Positions 18,762 through 26,754 are shown, numbered from the stretch's first letter. The stretch is DNA of 52,667 bases from Lachnospira sp900551945 (GCA_048380335.1 DBFCCI010000057.1:1-52667), one strand, 5' to 3'. Program-made: numbers and translations. The notes: a model not told the origin generated them from the sequence alone.

Positions 18762-19113
18762 ATATTGAGTAACACAGACAATCGCGGCTACAAGTGTCGA
18801 AAGACTGTAGGTGAGGAAAGTCCGGGCTTCATAGGGCAGAATGCCAGATAACGTCTGGTGGAGGTGACTCTAAGGCTAGTGCAACAGAAATATACCGCCA
18901 TTTTTAATGGTAAGGGTGGAAAGGTAGCGTAAGGGACTACCGCACTTTTGGTAACAAAGGTGGCTATGTAAACCCCATTCGAAGCAAGACCAAAACAAAA
19001 GTGATACGGCTGCCCGTCGTGCTTTTAGGTAGGTCGCTTGAGCCTGCTGGCGACAGTAGGACTAGATAGATGATTGTCTAATACATAACCCGGCTTATAG
19101 TGTTGCTCGATAT
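18762..19113 (+). ncRNA. rnpB: RNase P RNA, bacterial type A
   Basis: This is the catalytic RNA that trims tRNA 5' ends. The conserved core GAGGAAAGTCCGGGC is followed by AGGGCAGAATGCCAG and the typical AAACCCCATTCGAAGCAAGACC, then ATACATAACCCGGCTTA near the 3' end. The terminal helix pairs ATATTGAGTAACAC (18762-18775) with GTGTTGCTCGATAT (19100-19113), which sets the ends. The layout is type A, not the Bacillus type B, as is usual in many Clostridia. It has its own promoter, with hairpins following at 19161 and 19325. Confidence 0.96.
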
Positions 19114-19160
19114 TTTATTATTTTAAAATTAATTTTGAATTTCTTTTAATATTAATATAA

Positions 19161-19222
19161 ATAAGTCCCCATCTTTATTTGTTATTGTTTTATACAATAA
19201 AAGTAAAGATGGGGACTTATTT
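19161..19222 (+). terminator. Strong hairpin after rnpB, likely terminator
   Basis: AATAAGTCCCCATCTTTA pairs with TAAAGATGGGGACTTATT around a short AT-rich loop. The T-run is weak (TTATTTA), so it may be partly an RNA-end stabiliser. Confidence 0.65.
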
Positions 19223-19226
19223 AGTG

Positions 19227-19322
19227 TTTATGCCAACAACAACTGAAAGGTTATTCTCGCACAAGACTGATTGATAGTTGAGATAATTTGAGAAACTAGC
19301 AGAGTGTGTTTCTTATATTTTG
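19227..19322. repeat. Repeat family B, copy B2
   Basis: It follows the rnpB hairpin. It reads TTTATGCCAACAACAACTG and ends TTTCTTATATTTTG, aligning along its length with B4 (GAGAAACTAGCAGAG is shared with it). This copy has changed more than the others in its first hairpin, yet AACT / AGTT complementarity is kept. Confidence 0.65.
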
Positions 19323-19324
19323 TT

Positions 19325-19386
19325 AAAAAGCTGTCACAATAAAAATTAATATAAAAGTATATTGATTTCTTTGTGACAGCTTTTTA
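19325..19386. terminator. Bidirectional terminator between rnpB and pyrI
   Basis: AAAAAGCTGTCACA pairs perfectly with TGTGACAGCTTTTT and gives a T-run on both strands. On the minus strand it ends the pyrBI operon. Confidence 0.85.
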
Positions 19387-19458
19387 TGGTTTACTATTAT
19401 TAAGTTAAGTAGAAAAGTTAAATTCTAATATTTTATTAGTGTTGTAATATTATATTTC

Positions 19459-19902
19459 TTAGTCTATATGTCTGCTTCTACGAGTGTATTTTTCTTCACA
19501 GTATTTACATCTATATACTTGTTTTTCTTCATCAGTTAAGATAAATACATGGTCAAGCTCTTGTTCTATTGATGTTATACATCTAGGGTTTTGGCATTTG
19601 ATTACGTTTGTAATTGACTTTGGAAGTTTTAATGTCTTTTTGTCAACGATTTCACCGTTTTTGATGATGTTTACAGTGATATTGTGGTCGATGAAGCCGA
19701 GTGCGTCAAGGTCTACAAGGTCAAGGTCGGCTTCTATTTTTATAATGTCTTTTTTGCCCATTTTATTACTTCTTGCATTTTTGATAATAGCAACACAGCA
19801 GTCGAGCTTGTCTAATCCAAGCTTGTTATATATCATCATAGATTTACCAGCTTCGATATGGTCAAGAACGAAGCCTTCATTTAATTGTCCTACGTTTAAC
19901 AT
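19459..19902 (-). CDS. pyrI: Aspartate carbamoyltransferase regulatory subunit
   Basis: A 147-residue regulatory chain of aspartate transcarbamoylase, which binds nucleotide effectors and tunes PyrB. The N-terminal allosteric domain is followed by a zinc domain with Cys103, Cys108, Cys132 and Cys135 (CQNPRC and CKYC). It is the second gene of pyrBI, with 46 bases between the genes. The only in-frame start is the ATG at 19902, since a stop codon lies directly before it. The nearest SD (AAAGGAG, 19934-19940) is 31 bases away, with a perfect 20-bp palindrome between them. Confidence 0.93.
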   Translation of the reverse strand: MLNVGQLNEGFVLDHIEAGKSMMIYNKLGLDKLDCCVAIIKNARSNKMGKKDIIKIEADLDLVDLDALGFIDHNITVNIIKNGEIVDKKTLKLPKSITNVIKCQNPRCITSIEQELDHVFILTDEEKQVYRCKYCEEKYTRRSRHID

Positions 19903-19912
19903 TTATTAATTA

Positions 19913-19932
19913 GTGGGATTATATAATCCCAC
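19913..19932 (-). promoter_or_regulatory. Perfect palindrome between the SD and AUG of pyrI
   Basis: GTGGGATTATATAATCCCAC is self-complementary over all 20 bases. On the minus strand it lies one base after AAAGGAG and ten bases before the ATG. If folded, it would bring the SD to a usable distance from the start; unfolded, the spacing is too long. It could also be a protein operator. Confidence 0.7.
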
Positions 19933-19948
19933 ACTCCTTTCGTTTAAA

Positions 19949-20863
19949 TTATTTGTCAAGACCTAAAAGTGTAAGGATAAGTGCCATTCGCACATATACA
20001 CCGAATTGTGCCTGCTTAAAGTATGCAGCTCTAGGGTCATCATCAACTTCTACAGATATTTCATTAACTCGTGGAAGTGGGTGTAACACATACATGTCTT
20101 TTTTAGCAAGTTCCATTTTGGCTTTGTCAAGAATGTAGAAGTTTTTCATTCTTAAATAGTCGTCTTCATTGAAAAATCTTTCTTTCTGAACACGAGTCAT
20201 ATAAAGAATATCAAGTTTTGGCATTACATCTTCGAGCTTTTCAACTTCTTCAAATTCTATATTGTTGTCGATTAAGTTTTCTTTTATATAATCAGGAATA
20301 CTAAGTTCTTTAGGTGATATAAGAATAAACTTTACATTCTCATATCTTATAAGAGAATTGATAAGTGAATGAACAGTACGACCAAACTTTAAGTCGCCAC
20401 AAAGACCTATTGTGAAATTGTTAAGAGAGCCTTTTAATTCACGAATTGTCATCATATCAGTAAGTGTCTGTGTTGGATGTTGATGACCACCATCACCTGC
20501 GTTGATAATTGGAATTAATGACTTTGAAGCTGCTACCATAGGAGCGCCTTCTTTTGGGTGTCGCATTGCACATATATCTGCGTAACATGAGATAACTCTT
20601 ATTGTGTCTGATACGCTTTCGCCTTTTGCTGCCGAGCTTGAATTGGCAGAAGAAAAACCAAGGACAGAGCCACCAAGATTGAGCATTGCTGCTTCAAAAC
20701 TGAGTCTTGTTCGTGTACTTGGTTCATAGAAAAGTGTAGCTATTTTTTTACCATCACATTTGTGACTGTATTTAGCAGGGTCTTTTGCAATATCGCTTGC
20801 TAAATCGAGAAGTTGTTCTGTTTCATCAGTTGTAAAGTCGAGTGGGTTTAATAAATGTCTCAT
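19949..20863 (-). CDS. pyrB: Aspartate carbamoyltransferase catalytic subunit
   Basis: A 304-residue catalytic chain of aspartate transcarbamoylase, the committed step of pyrimidine synthesis. The carbamoyl-phosphate motif STRTR (49-53) and HPLPRVNEI near the C-terminus are visible, as is GDGGHQHPTQTL in the middle. The start is the ATG at 20863, which has GGAGG eight bases before it; a frame back to 20893 lacks a site. A good promoter lies at 20931-20959. No PyrR-type or other attenuator is obvious in the ~60-base leader. Confidence 0.95.
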   Translation of the reverse strand: MRHLLNPLDFTTDETEQLLDLASDIAKDPAKYSHKCDGKKIATLFYEPSTRTRLSFEAAMLNLGGSVLGFSSANSSSAAKGESVSDTIRVISCYADICAMRHPKEGAPMVAASKSLIPIINAGDGGHQHPTQTLTDMMTIRELKGSLNNFTIGLCGDLKFGRTVHSLINSLIRYENVKFILISPKELSIPDYIKENLIDNNIEFEEVEKLEDVMPKLDILYMTRVQKERFFNEDDYLRMKNFYILDKAKMELAKKDMYVLHPLPRVNEISVEVDDDPRAAYFKQAQFGVYVRMALILTLLGLDK

Positions 20864-20930
20864 TAATAATCCTCCGTATTTGCCTGTGTTCATAAGTGTT
20901 ATGAACTACAGAAATTTTTCTTTACAACAT

Positions 20931-20959
20931 ATTCTACTATGATTTTTGTAATTGTACAA
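20931..20959 (-). promoter_or_regulatory. Promoter of pyrBI
   Basis: On the minus strand TTGTAC is followed after 17 bases by TAGAAT, about 65 bases before the pyrB start. Confidence 0.65.
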
Positions 20960-21014
20960 TTATTATTTTGAAATATTTTTTATATTTTTAATATGATATA
21001 ATTAAGATTATGGG

Positions 21015-21260
21015 GATATCAGTAGTATATAAGCAAACACACACCAGTAAAAGTACAGTAGTCTATATTTGTCTGTCATCATCGAACAAGTGTGTTCGCT
21101 GTTGTCATACAAATATAAACTACAGTTCTTTTAATGGTGCATTTATTTACGCGAACAACGAGTCAAAGTCTGTGCTTGCACAAGACCTTGACGACTGTCG
21201 CGATAACTTGAGAAACTTGCAATGCAAGTTTCTCGTAGTTGCTTATATACTACTGATATC
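21015..21260. repeat. Repeat family A, copy A3, carrying a nested B element
   Basis: The outer arms GATATCAGTAGTATATAAGC and GCTTATATACTACTGATATC are perfectly complementary. They differ from A1 at two positions, and each change is matched on the other arm. The middle stem and the tip CGAACAAGTGTGTTCG are present. Between the middle stem and the 3' outer arm a 96-base B element is inserted, making this copy ~246 bases long. A 94-residue reading frame across it is a by-product. Confidence 0.92.
21146..21241. repeat. Repeat family B, copy B3, nested in A3
   Basis: This is the cleanest B copy. The outer clamp is CGCGA / TCGCG. Hairpin 1 has GTCAA / TTGAC, GTCT / AGAC and TGC / GCA. Hairpin 2 is GAGAAACTTGCA / TGCAAGTTTCTC, perfectly paired. 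It starts TTTACGCGAAC and ends CGTAGTTG. Confidence 0.88.
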
Positions 21261-21288
21261 TTACGGAAGTTTATTATGGTGTGATAGA

Positions 21289-21317
21289 TTGTAAGTTTTA
21301 AGAAGTTGTGGTACAAT
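21289..21317 (+). promoter_or_regulatory. Promoter of trpS
   Basis: TTGTAA and TACAAT are 17 bases apart, placing the start of transcription near 21324 and giving a ~230-base leader. Confidence 0.6.
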
Positions 21318-21318
21318 A

Positions 21319-21432
21319 GTTGATAACTTGAAACCAGTGAAGCTAATGAGATATATCCAGTGCAAGTTGAAATAGTCTTGATAATGATGAGGTAGAACTC
21401 TGTTGGGATTGGCGGCTTATGGTTAAGACTAC
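21319..21432 (+). promoter_or_regulatory. Structured 5' leader upstream of trpS
   Basis: Two helices are visible: AACTTG (21324 region) with CAAGTT, and TAGTCTT with AAGACTA enclosing a G-rich section (GTTGGGATTGGCGGC). It does not match a T-box (no AGGGTGGTACCGC block) or any riboswitch I know. It precedes the shared SD-leader module at 21450. Confidence 0.45.
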
Positions 21433-21449
21433 TAAATTAAGTGGTAAAT

Positions 21450-21554
21450 AATTAAAATCTAGGAAAGGAAAAGCTATATTAACTACAAATCGTGAGATTG
21501 TAGCAATTATATAACATATACGAATTTGTGTATGTTTTTAGTAGCAGGTTTAAT
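21450..21554 (+). promoter_or_regulatory. Shared leader module L, copy in front of trpS
   Basis: AATTAAAATCTAGGAAAGGA and then AAGCTAT are followed by a hairpin (CTACAAATC / GATTGTAG), a second hairpin CATATAC / GTGTATG, then TTTTTAGTAGCAG, seven bases and ATG. GCTAT can pair with GTAGC to close a multi-hairpin loop. The same parts occur before efp and uxaB. Confidence 0.7.
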
Positions 21555-22646
21555 ATGTCTAAGATTATATTGACAGGAGATAGACCAACAGGAAGACTTC
21601 ATCTTGGTCATTATGTTGGTTCTCTTAAAAGGAGAGTAGAATTACAAAATTCAGGAGAGTTTGATAATATATTTATTATGATAGCAGACGCACAGGCGCT
21701 TACAGATAATGCGGACAATCCTGAAAAAGTAAGACAAAATATTATAGAGGTTGCACTTGACTATCTTTCATGTGGTGTTGACCCTACTAAGACCAATATT
21801 TTTATACAGTCACAGATACCACAGCTTACAGAGCTTACATTTTATTATATGAACCTTGTTACAGTGTCAAGATTACAACGTAATCCTACTGTAAAGGCTG
21901 AAATTCAGCTTCGTAACTTTGAAACAAGTATTCCAGTAGGCTTCTTTACATATCCTATAAGTCAGGCTGCGGATATTACAGCATTTAAGGCTACAACAGT
22001 CCCAGTAGGTGAAGACCAAGAGCCTATGATTGAACAGACTAGAGAGATTGTAAGAAAGTTCAACTCTGTTTATGGAGATACACTTGTTGAACCAGAGATT
22101 TTATTACCAGATAATAAGGTATGTATGCGACTTCCTGGTACAGATGGCAAGGCTAAGATGAGTAAGTCACTCGGTAACTGTATATATTTGGCAGATACAC
22201 CAGAAGATGTTAAAAAGAAAGTTATGGGAATGTACACTGACCCAGACCATATAAGAATTGAAGACCCAGGTAAGATAGAAGGAAACAGTGTGTTTACATA
22301 TCTTGATGCTTTAAGCACACCGGAAGACTTCAAGGAATTTCTTCCAGATTACAATAACCTTGATGAATTAAAGGAACACTATCAGAGAGGTGGTCTTGGC
22401 GATGTTAAGGTTAAGAAGTTCTTAAATAACGTAATTCAAAAGGAACTTGAGCCAATAAGAGCAAGAAGACATGAATTTGAAAAGGATATTCCAGAAGTTT
22501 ATAATATTCTTAAAAAGGGTACAGAGGAAGCATACAAGGTGGCACAGCAGACACTTGATGAAGTTAAGGCTTCTATGAAGATTAATTATTTTGATGATGA
22601 AGAACTTATCAAGGTTCAATCAGAAAAATATAATCCAGTTGATTAA
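21555..22646 (+). CDS. trpS: Tryptophan--tRNA ligase
   Basis: A 363-residue class I aminoacyl-tRNA synthetase for tryptophan. The HIGH-type signature is GRLHLGHYVGS (HLGH at 16-19) and the KMSKS motif is at 201-205. The start is the ATG at 21555 (MSKIILTGDRP), which is where the family begins; the frame extends nine codons upstream but would start inside the leader hairpin. Just before the ATG there is only AGCAGG, a poor ribosome binding site; a strong AAAGGA lies about 85 bases upstream in the shared leader module. A terminator follows at 22690. Confidence 0.96.
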   Translation: MSKIILTGDRPTGRLHLGHYVGSLKRRVELQNSGEFDNIFIMIADAQALTDNADNPEKVRQNIIEVALDYLSCGVDPTKTNIFIQSQIPQLTELTFYYMNLVTVSRLQRNPTVKAEIQLRNFETSIPVGFFTYPISQAADITAFKATTVPVGEDQEPMIEQTREIVRKFNSVYGDTLVEPEILLPDNKVCMRLPGTDGKAKMSKSLGNCIYLADTPEDVKKKVMGMYTDPDHIRIEDPGKIEGNSVFTYLDALSTPEDFKEFLPDYNNLDELKEHYQRGGLGDVKVKKFLNNVIQKELEPIRARRHEFEKDIPEVYNILKKGTEEAYKVAQQTLDEVKASMKINYFDDEELIKVQSEKYNPVD

Positions 22647-22689
22647 ATTTTTTATTTACTTTGAAGTTTTTAAGTATAAGTGTTATCTA

Positions 22690-22761
22690 AAAAAACAGCT
22701 ATATTTGTATAACAACTATGAACTAATTTGTTCAAGGTGATATACATATATAGCTGTTTTT
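22690..22761 (+). terminator. Terminator after trpS
   Basis: AAAAACAGCTATAT pairs with ATATAGCTGTTTTT around a loop with secondary pairing. The T-run ends at 22761. Confidence 0.8.
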
Positions 22762-22765
22762 AACT

Positions 22766-22985
22766 TAATGGACAAAATAATAAACCATCCGCATAGCGAT
22801 TATGTGCTTACACTCCAACGGCTAAAGCTCGTTGGTTTCTTATATACAATCACTTTCCAATATACTCGGCATATAAGACTAATGACTTTTTATAAGACGT
22901 TCACTACCAAAGAAACCACTGTATCTATTAACGATAGTATGAGGCTCGTGTCGAAAACTATATCTATTATAGCACATTATTATAA
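22766..22985. mobile_element. Non-coding IS200/IS605-like relic
   Basis: The section CGCATAGCGATTATGTGC then CTCCAACGGCTAAAGC then TCGTTGGTTTCTT has the style of the TnpB-element right end (omega-RNA 3' part). Further on, AAGAAACCAC can pair back to GTGGTTTCTT-like GTTGGTTTCTT, so ~100 bases can fold together. No transposase or TnpB frame remains; a 75-residue frame across it has no protein-like character. It could be a solo end or a non-autonomous derivative. Confidence 0.5.
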
Positions 22986-23013
22986 TAAGCAATAGAAGTA
23001 GGTAAATTGCTTA

Positions 23014-24057
23014 TTATAATTCTTTTATAATCATGTTGTTTGGCTTTGATATTTTTATTTCTGGGCCATTCATTACAATTAGTCCTCGGTCGAAATGAAT
23101 AGTAAATATTGTGATGGTATTTCCTTCGTTATTAAGTGACATTATATGCTTGTCATCTGGAAACATTGATATGTACTTAGGATAGTCACCACTAATAGGA
23201 AGAGATGAAATACTGCTCAAAAGTCCTGTTTCCTTGTTGATTGAATATATTGTAACAGTGTTATCTCCTGCGTTAGAACAAACTGCATTATTACCATCGT
23301 TAGCAAATATAAAGTTAGAAGCGGCACTGTTGGACTTGTGACCTTTTCTTACAGTGAAAATATTTTGTATAAATTCAAATCTTTCTTTGCGGTTCTTATC
23401 GTATGAATATACATTGATATAATTCTTTAATTCGCAAACAACATAAGCAAACTTGCCATCTGGACTAAAGTGCATTTGTCTAGGAGCTGACTCAAGTTGT
23501 GTTCTTATTATATCATATAACTTAAGCTTTCCTGTGTCGTGATTAAATTCATATACTTTTATCTGGTCAATACCTAAGTCACAGACACATAAAAGTTCAT
23601 TGTCTGGTGTAAATACAGACCAATTTACATGAGGTCGGAAGTTACGTTCAGCAATACTTCCAAGTCCTTTGTGAAATACTTCATCAATGATATTACCTAC
23701 AGAACCATCTTCATTGAGTCTTAATACTGTGATTTTACCATCGTGATATCCTGATACAATGATAAAGCGGTCATCATTAGTCACTGTTAAATGACAACCA
23801 CGCATACCGTTAATAGAGCTTATATTAATAGGCTCTAAATCACCATCGGGTGCAATTGCAAATGATGCTACACCTGTGTCACATATTGAGTATAAGTATT
23901 TTTGACTATGTGAAAATGTAATATAAGATGAGTTATTTATCTTAACACCTTTTCTCTTTGTAATACGTCCTTTTTTAATATCCATATCAAATATATTGAT
24001 ACCATCGTCAGCACCATTGTTATAACAGCCGACATAAGCAACAAAATTGTTCGCCAT
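23014..24057 (-). CDS. Lactonase-family seven-bladed beta-propeller protein
   Basis: A 347-residue cytoplasmic protein of the lactonase family (PF10282 type; 6-phosphogluconolactonase-like). Repeated blades with the pattern SPDGKFAYVVCELKN-IN-VYSYD and GMRGCHLTVTNDDRFIIVSGY are seen through the chain. The RPHVNWSVFTPDN section is the usual central signature. Family members hydrolyse 6-phosphogluconolactone or other lactones, and many are of unproven activity. AGGAAAATT precedes the ATG at 24057. It is downstream of ylmC/sigG on the same strand but 70 bases apart. Confidence 0.82.
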   Translation of the reverse strand: MANNFVAYVGCYNNGADDGINIFDMDIKKGRITKRKGVKINNSSYITFSHSQKYLYSICDTGVASFAIAPDGDLEPINISSINGMRGCHLTVTNDDRFIIVSGYHDGKITVLRLNEDGSVGNIIDEVFHKGLGSIAERNFRPHVNWSVFTPDNELLCVCDLGIDQIKVYEFNHDTGKLKLYDIIRTQLESAPRQMHFSPDGKFAYVVCELKNYINVYSYDKNRKERFEFIQNIFTVRKGHKSNSAASNFIFANDGNNAVCSNAGDNTVTIYSINKETGLLSSISSLPISGDYPKYISMFPDDKHIMSLNNEGNTITIFTIHFDRGLIVMNGPEIKISKPNNMIIKEL

Positions 24058-24127
24058 AATTTTCCTCCATTCTTACGCATATCGTACTTAAGAATATTTT
24101 AATTCAAATTATGTAGCTTTTCAACAT

Positions 24128-24385
24128 TTATATACATTTCTTAGCAATTTTTTCTATATCTACATCAACAAGGATTGCGTCTGGACCAATACATTTTACG
24201 CATTTGAAGGGAATTACATATTCTATTTCATGTCCGAGAAGCCCGCAAAACTTTGCCGGGCCGGGGACAATTATGGTTAAAATACAACCGCTACAAGTAT
24301 CGAAGTCAATGTCGGCAACGAAGCCTAGAACTTTACAGTCGCTTACATTTATTACTTGCTTATTTCTAAATTCACATATCCGCAT
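24128..24385 (-). CDS. YlmC/YmxH-family PRC-barrel protein
   Basis: An 85-residue protein of the YlmC/YmxH family (sporulation-associated, PRC-barrel fold). It starts MRICEFRNKQVINVSDCKVLG, shown here as MRICEFRNKQ then VINVSDCKVLGFVADIDFD, which is typical. The start is the ATG at 24385, with GGAG seven bases before it; a TTG two codons upstream overlaps that site. It follows sigG on the minus strand, the usual order in Clostridia. The exact role is unknown. Confidence 0.85.
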   Translation of the reverse strand: MRICEFRNKQVINVSDCKVLGFVADIDFDTCSGCILTIIVPGPAKFCGLLGHEIEYVIPFKCVKCIGPDAILVDVDIEKIAKKCI

Positions 24386-24559
24386 AGACAAGCTCCAAGT
24401 AGAATGTTCTTATTAAATTATATGCGGGAAATGTATAAGTGTGTGGGGAAGATACTATTTTCCTTTATACATCATTATAGCTTGAATGATACAAAATTAG
24501 TTATATATAATTTCTATATTATTAATAAGAATTAAAGTTTGAGTGTGTATTAAAAATAA

Positions 24560-25339
24560 TTATATAAGATATTTTTTCATAGCCTTTAGTGCATTTTTTT
24601 CAAGACGACTAACTTGTGCTTGTGATATACCTATTTCGCTTGCCGTTTCCATTTGTGTCTTGCAGTCGAAAAATCTCATTCTTATAATTCGCTGTTCTCG
24701 TTTATCTAGGTGCTTCATCGCTTCTGAAAGAGCTAGGTGTTCTACCCATGTGTCTTCTTTGTTTTTTTTGTCACTTACTTGGTCCATAATATAAAGTGTG
24801 TCGCCGCTTTCAGAAAATACTGGCTCGTATAGAGAAACTGGAGATTGTACTGCGTCCATTGCCATAACGATATCTTCACGACTAATTCCTGTTTCTGCAG
24901 ATATTTCAGATACGGTAGGTTCTTTTTGATGTTTTTTTATATAATTTTCTTTAGCATATAATGCTTTATAGGCAGTATCTTTTAATGACCTGCTCACTCG
25001 GATTGATGAGCTATTGTCACGAAGATGTCGTTTTATCTCACCAGTAATCATAGGAACGGCGTAGGTAGAAAATTGTACACCTTGCTTAATATCGAAGTTA
25101 TCTAAAGCCTTAATCATTCCTATACAACCTATTTGAAATAGGTCATCAATATTTTCATTGCTTTGTGAAAAGCGTTGCACAATGCTTAAGACAAGTCTTA
25201 GATTGCATTTGATAAATTTTTCACGAGCAATATTATCGCCAGCTTTAACTTTTTGTAAAAGTAGTGATTTTTCTTTGGAAGATAAAAGGGGGAGTGAAGA
25301 CGTATTCACTCCACATATTTCAACTTTATAACCAGCCAA
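24560..25339 (-). CDS. sigG: RNA polymerase sporulation sigma factor SigG
   Basis: A 259-residue sigma-70-type factor of the forespore, active late in sporulation. The N-terminus KVEICGVNTSSLPLLS is specific to SigG. Region 2 is NLRLVLSIVQRFSQS and IDDLFQIGCIGMIKALDNFD, followed by FSTYAVPMITGEIKRHLRD and RVSRSLKD. Region 4 ends with GISQAQVSRLEKNALKAMKKY. TTG at 25339 is the start, with AAAGGAG nine bases before. Its intact state suggests a sporulation programme or its recent loss, which matters because several close Lachnospiraceae are described as non-spore-forming. Confidence 0.95.
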   Translation of the reverse strand: MAGYKVEICGVNTSSLPLLSSKEKSLLLQKVKAGDNIAREKFIKCNLRLVLSIVQRFSQSNENIDDLFQIGCIGMIKALDNFDIKQGVQFSTYAVPMITGEIKRHLRDNSSSIRVSRSLKDTAYKALYAKENYIKKHQKEPTVSEISAETGISREDIVMAMDAVQSPVSLYEPVFSESGDTLYIMDQVSDKKNKEDTWVEHLALSEAMKHLDKREQRIIRMRFFDCKTQMETASEIGISQAQVSRLEKNALKAMKKYLI

Positions 25340-25543
25340 TTCTATTTTCTCCTTTATAATTCTAAAATTAATAAGTAGTAAAGCAAATTGTAATATTAAC
25401 TTTACTAGCTTTATTTTTTATTCTTTATAAAGTATTGCCATGATAGATGGATTTATACTGCCAAGAATAACCAATTTGGCAAAGGACGTATTCTAAAAGT
25501 AATATATAAAAGAAGTAAAATATAGTAAAAATGCGGCAAATAA
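25340..25543. other. AT-rich intergenic stretch between sigG and the nrdR promoter
   Basis: Nothing gene-like is seen. CCAATTTGGCAAAGG near 25468 contains a TTTGGCAA-type half site that recurs elsewhere in the window, with no proven meaning. Confidence 0.5.
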
Positions 25544-25572
25544 TTGACTATACCATAATATTAAATTATAAT
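25544..25572 (+). promoter_or_regulatory. Promoter of nrdR
   Basis: TTGACT and a perfect TATAAT are 17 bases apart. The leader to the nrdR start would be ~190 bases, AT-rich and without clear structure or an NrdR box. Confidence 0.7.
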
Positions 25573-25766
25573 CAAATATGCATAGGGATTGTAAAAATTT
25601 TTATTTAGCAATAATGGAAAAAGTGTAAGCTAATTCTGATAAATTGTTATAGTAGTAATATATAAACAAATATAAGAATACATTTTACAGAAAATGGCAT
25701 TACATTTGGTGAAAATTTTTAAATAAAAAAATACAATAAAATAATTAAAATATGGAGGTATATATT

Positions 25767-26213
25767 TTGAAATGTCCATTTTGTGGTAATGAGAATACAA
25801 AAGTTATAGATTCAAGACCAACAGATGATTGCTCGATAAGAAGAAGACGTCAATGTGAAGAATGTGGGAAAAGATTTACCACTTATGAAAAAGTTGAAAC
25901 GTTACCTCTTATTGTAATAAAGAAAGATAATAATAGAGAACCTTATGATAGACAAAAAATCTTAGCAGGAATTGTAAGGTCTTGCCATAAGCGACCTATT
26001 TCATTAGAACAGATTAATCATACAGTTGATGAAATCGAAAATCAAATATTTAATCTTGAAGAAAAAGAAGTAACAACAACAGATATTGGCGCAATTGTTA
26101 TGGATAAGTTAAAGCAATTAGATGAAGTTGCTTATGTAAGATTTGCTTCAGTATATCGTGAATTTAAAGATGTTAATACATTTCTTGATGAGATTAATAA
26201 AATACTAAAATAA
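25767..26213 (+). CDS. nrdR: Transcriptional repressor NrdR
   Basis: A 148-residue repressor of ribonucleotide reductase genes that senses ATP/dATP. The zinc ribbon is CPFCG-x-ENTKVIDSR ... CEECGKRFTTYE, followed by the ATP-cone domain (VIKKDNNREPYDRQKIL). The start is the TTG at 25767 (MKCPFCG), which matches the family and has GGAGG eight bases before; the ATG at 25752 would contain that site. Divergent from sigG and followed by yqeG after 28 bases. Confidence 0.95.
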   Translation: MKCPFCGNENTKVIDSRPTDDCSIRRRRQCEECGKRFTTYEKVETLPLIVIKKDNNREPYDRQKILAGIVRSCHKRPISLEQINHTVDEIENQIFNLEEKEVTTTDIGAIVMDKLKQLDEVAYVRFASVYREFKDVNTFLDEINKILK

Positions 26214-26241
26214 TTTATAGAAAGGCAGGATAATATCAAAT

Positions 26242-26754
26242 ATGTTAGAGAGATTTTATCCTACTGCTTATTACGACTCAGCATATAATATAGATTATGA
26301 TGGGTTATATAAAGCTGGATACAAAGGGATAATATATGACGTTGACAATACACTTGTAGAGCATGGTGCGCCTGTGACAACAAGAGCAATAGAACTATTT
26401 AACAAGCTTCATTCAAAAGGCATTAAGACTTGTATTATCTCTAATAATAAAGAGTATAGGGTTAAACCTTTGGCTGATAAAGTACATTCAGAGTATGTAA
26501 GTAATGCAAAGAAGCCATCACCTGTTAATTACATTAAAGCAATGGAGATTATGGGAACAGACGTTAATAACACATTATTTATTGGTGACCAGCTCTTTAC
26601 TGATGTGTGGGGAGCTAATAGAGCAGGAATAAAGACAATTCTTGTAGCACCTATAGCTAAACATGAAGAAATACAAATTGTTTTAAAACGTTATCTTGAG
26701 GCGATTGTGTTACATTTTTATATGAAAAATCATACGATGAATGAAAAAATATAA
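26242..26754 (+). CDS. yqeG: YqeG-family HAD IIIA-type phosphatase
   Basis: A 170-residue HAD-superfamily phosphatase of the YqeG type. Motif I is DVDNTL (33-38), motif II IISNN, and motif III NAKKPSP, followed by FIGDQLFTDVWGANRAG for motif IV. Related proteins include mitochondrial PTPMT-like/GEP4 phosphatidylglycerophosphatases, so a role in phosphatidylglycerol synthesis is possible. It sits between nrdR and aroE, an order common in Clostridia (yqeG-aroE-aroK-efp neighbourhood). Confidence 0.9.
   Translation: MLERFYPTAYYDSAYNIDYDGLYKAGYKGIIYDVDNTLVEHGAPVTTRAIELFNKLHSKGIKTCIISNNKEYRVKPLADKVHSEYVSNAKKPSPVNYIKAMEIMGTDVNNTLFIGDQLFTDVWGANRAGIKTILVAPIAKHEEIQIVLKRYLEAIVLHFYMKNHTMNEKI

Noticed and set aside
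21010..21294. 94-residue open frame across A3/B3
   Set aside because: The frame is a by-product of the palindromic repeats; the other copies of A do not keep it open in the same way.
22768..22995. 75-residue open frame after trpS
   Set aside because: It lies in the IS-like hairpin region and its composition is not protein-like.
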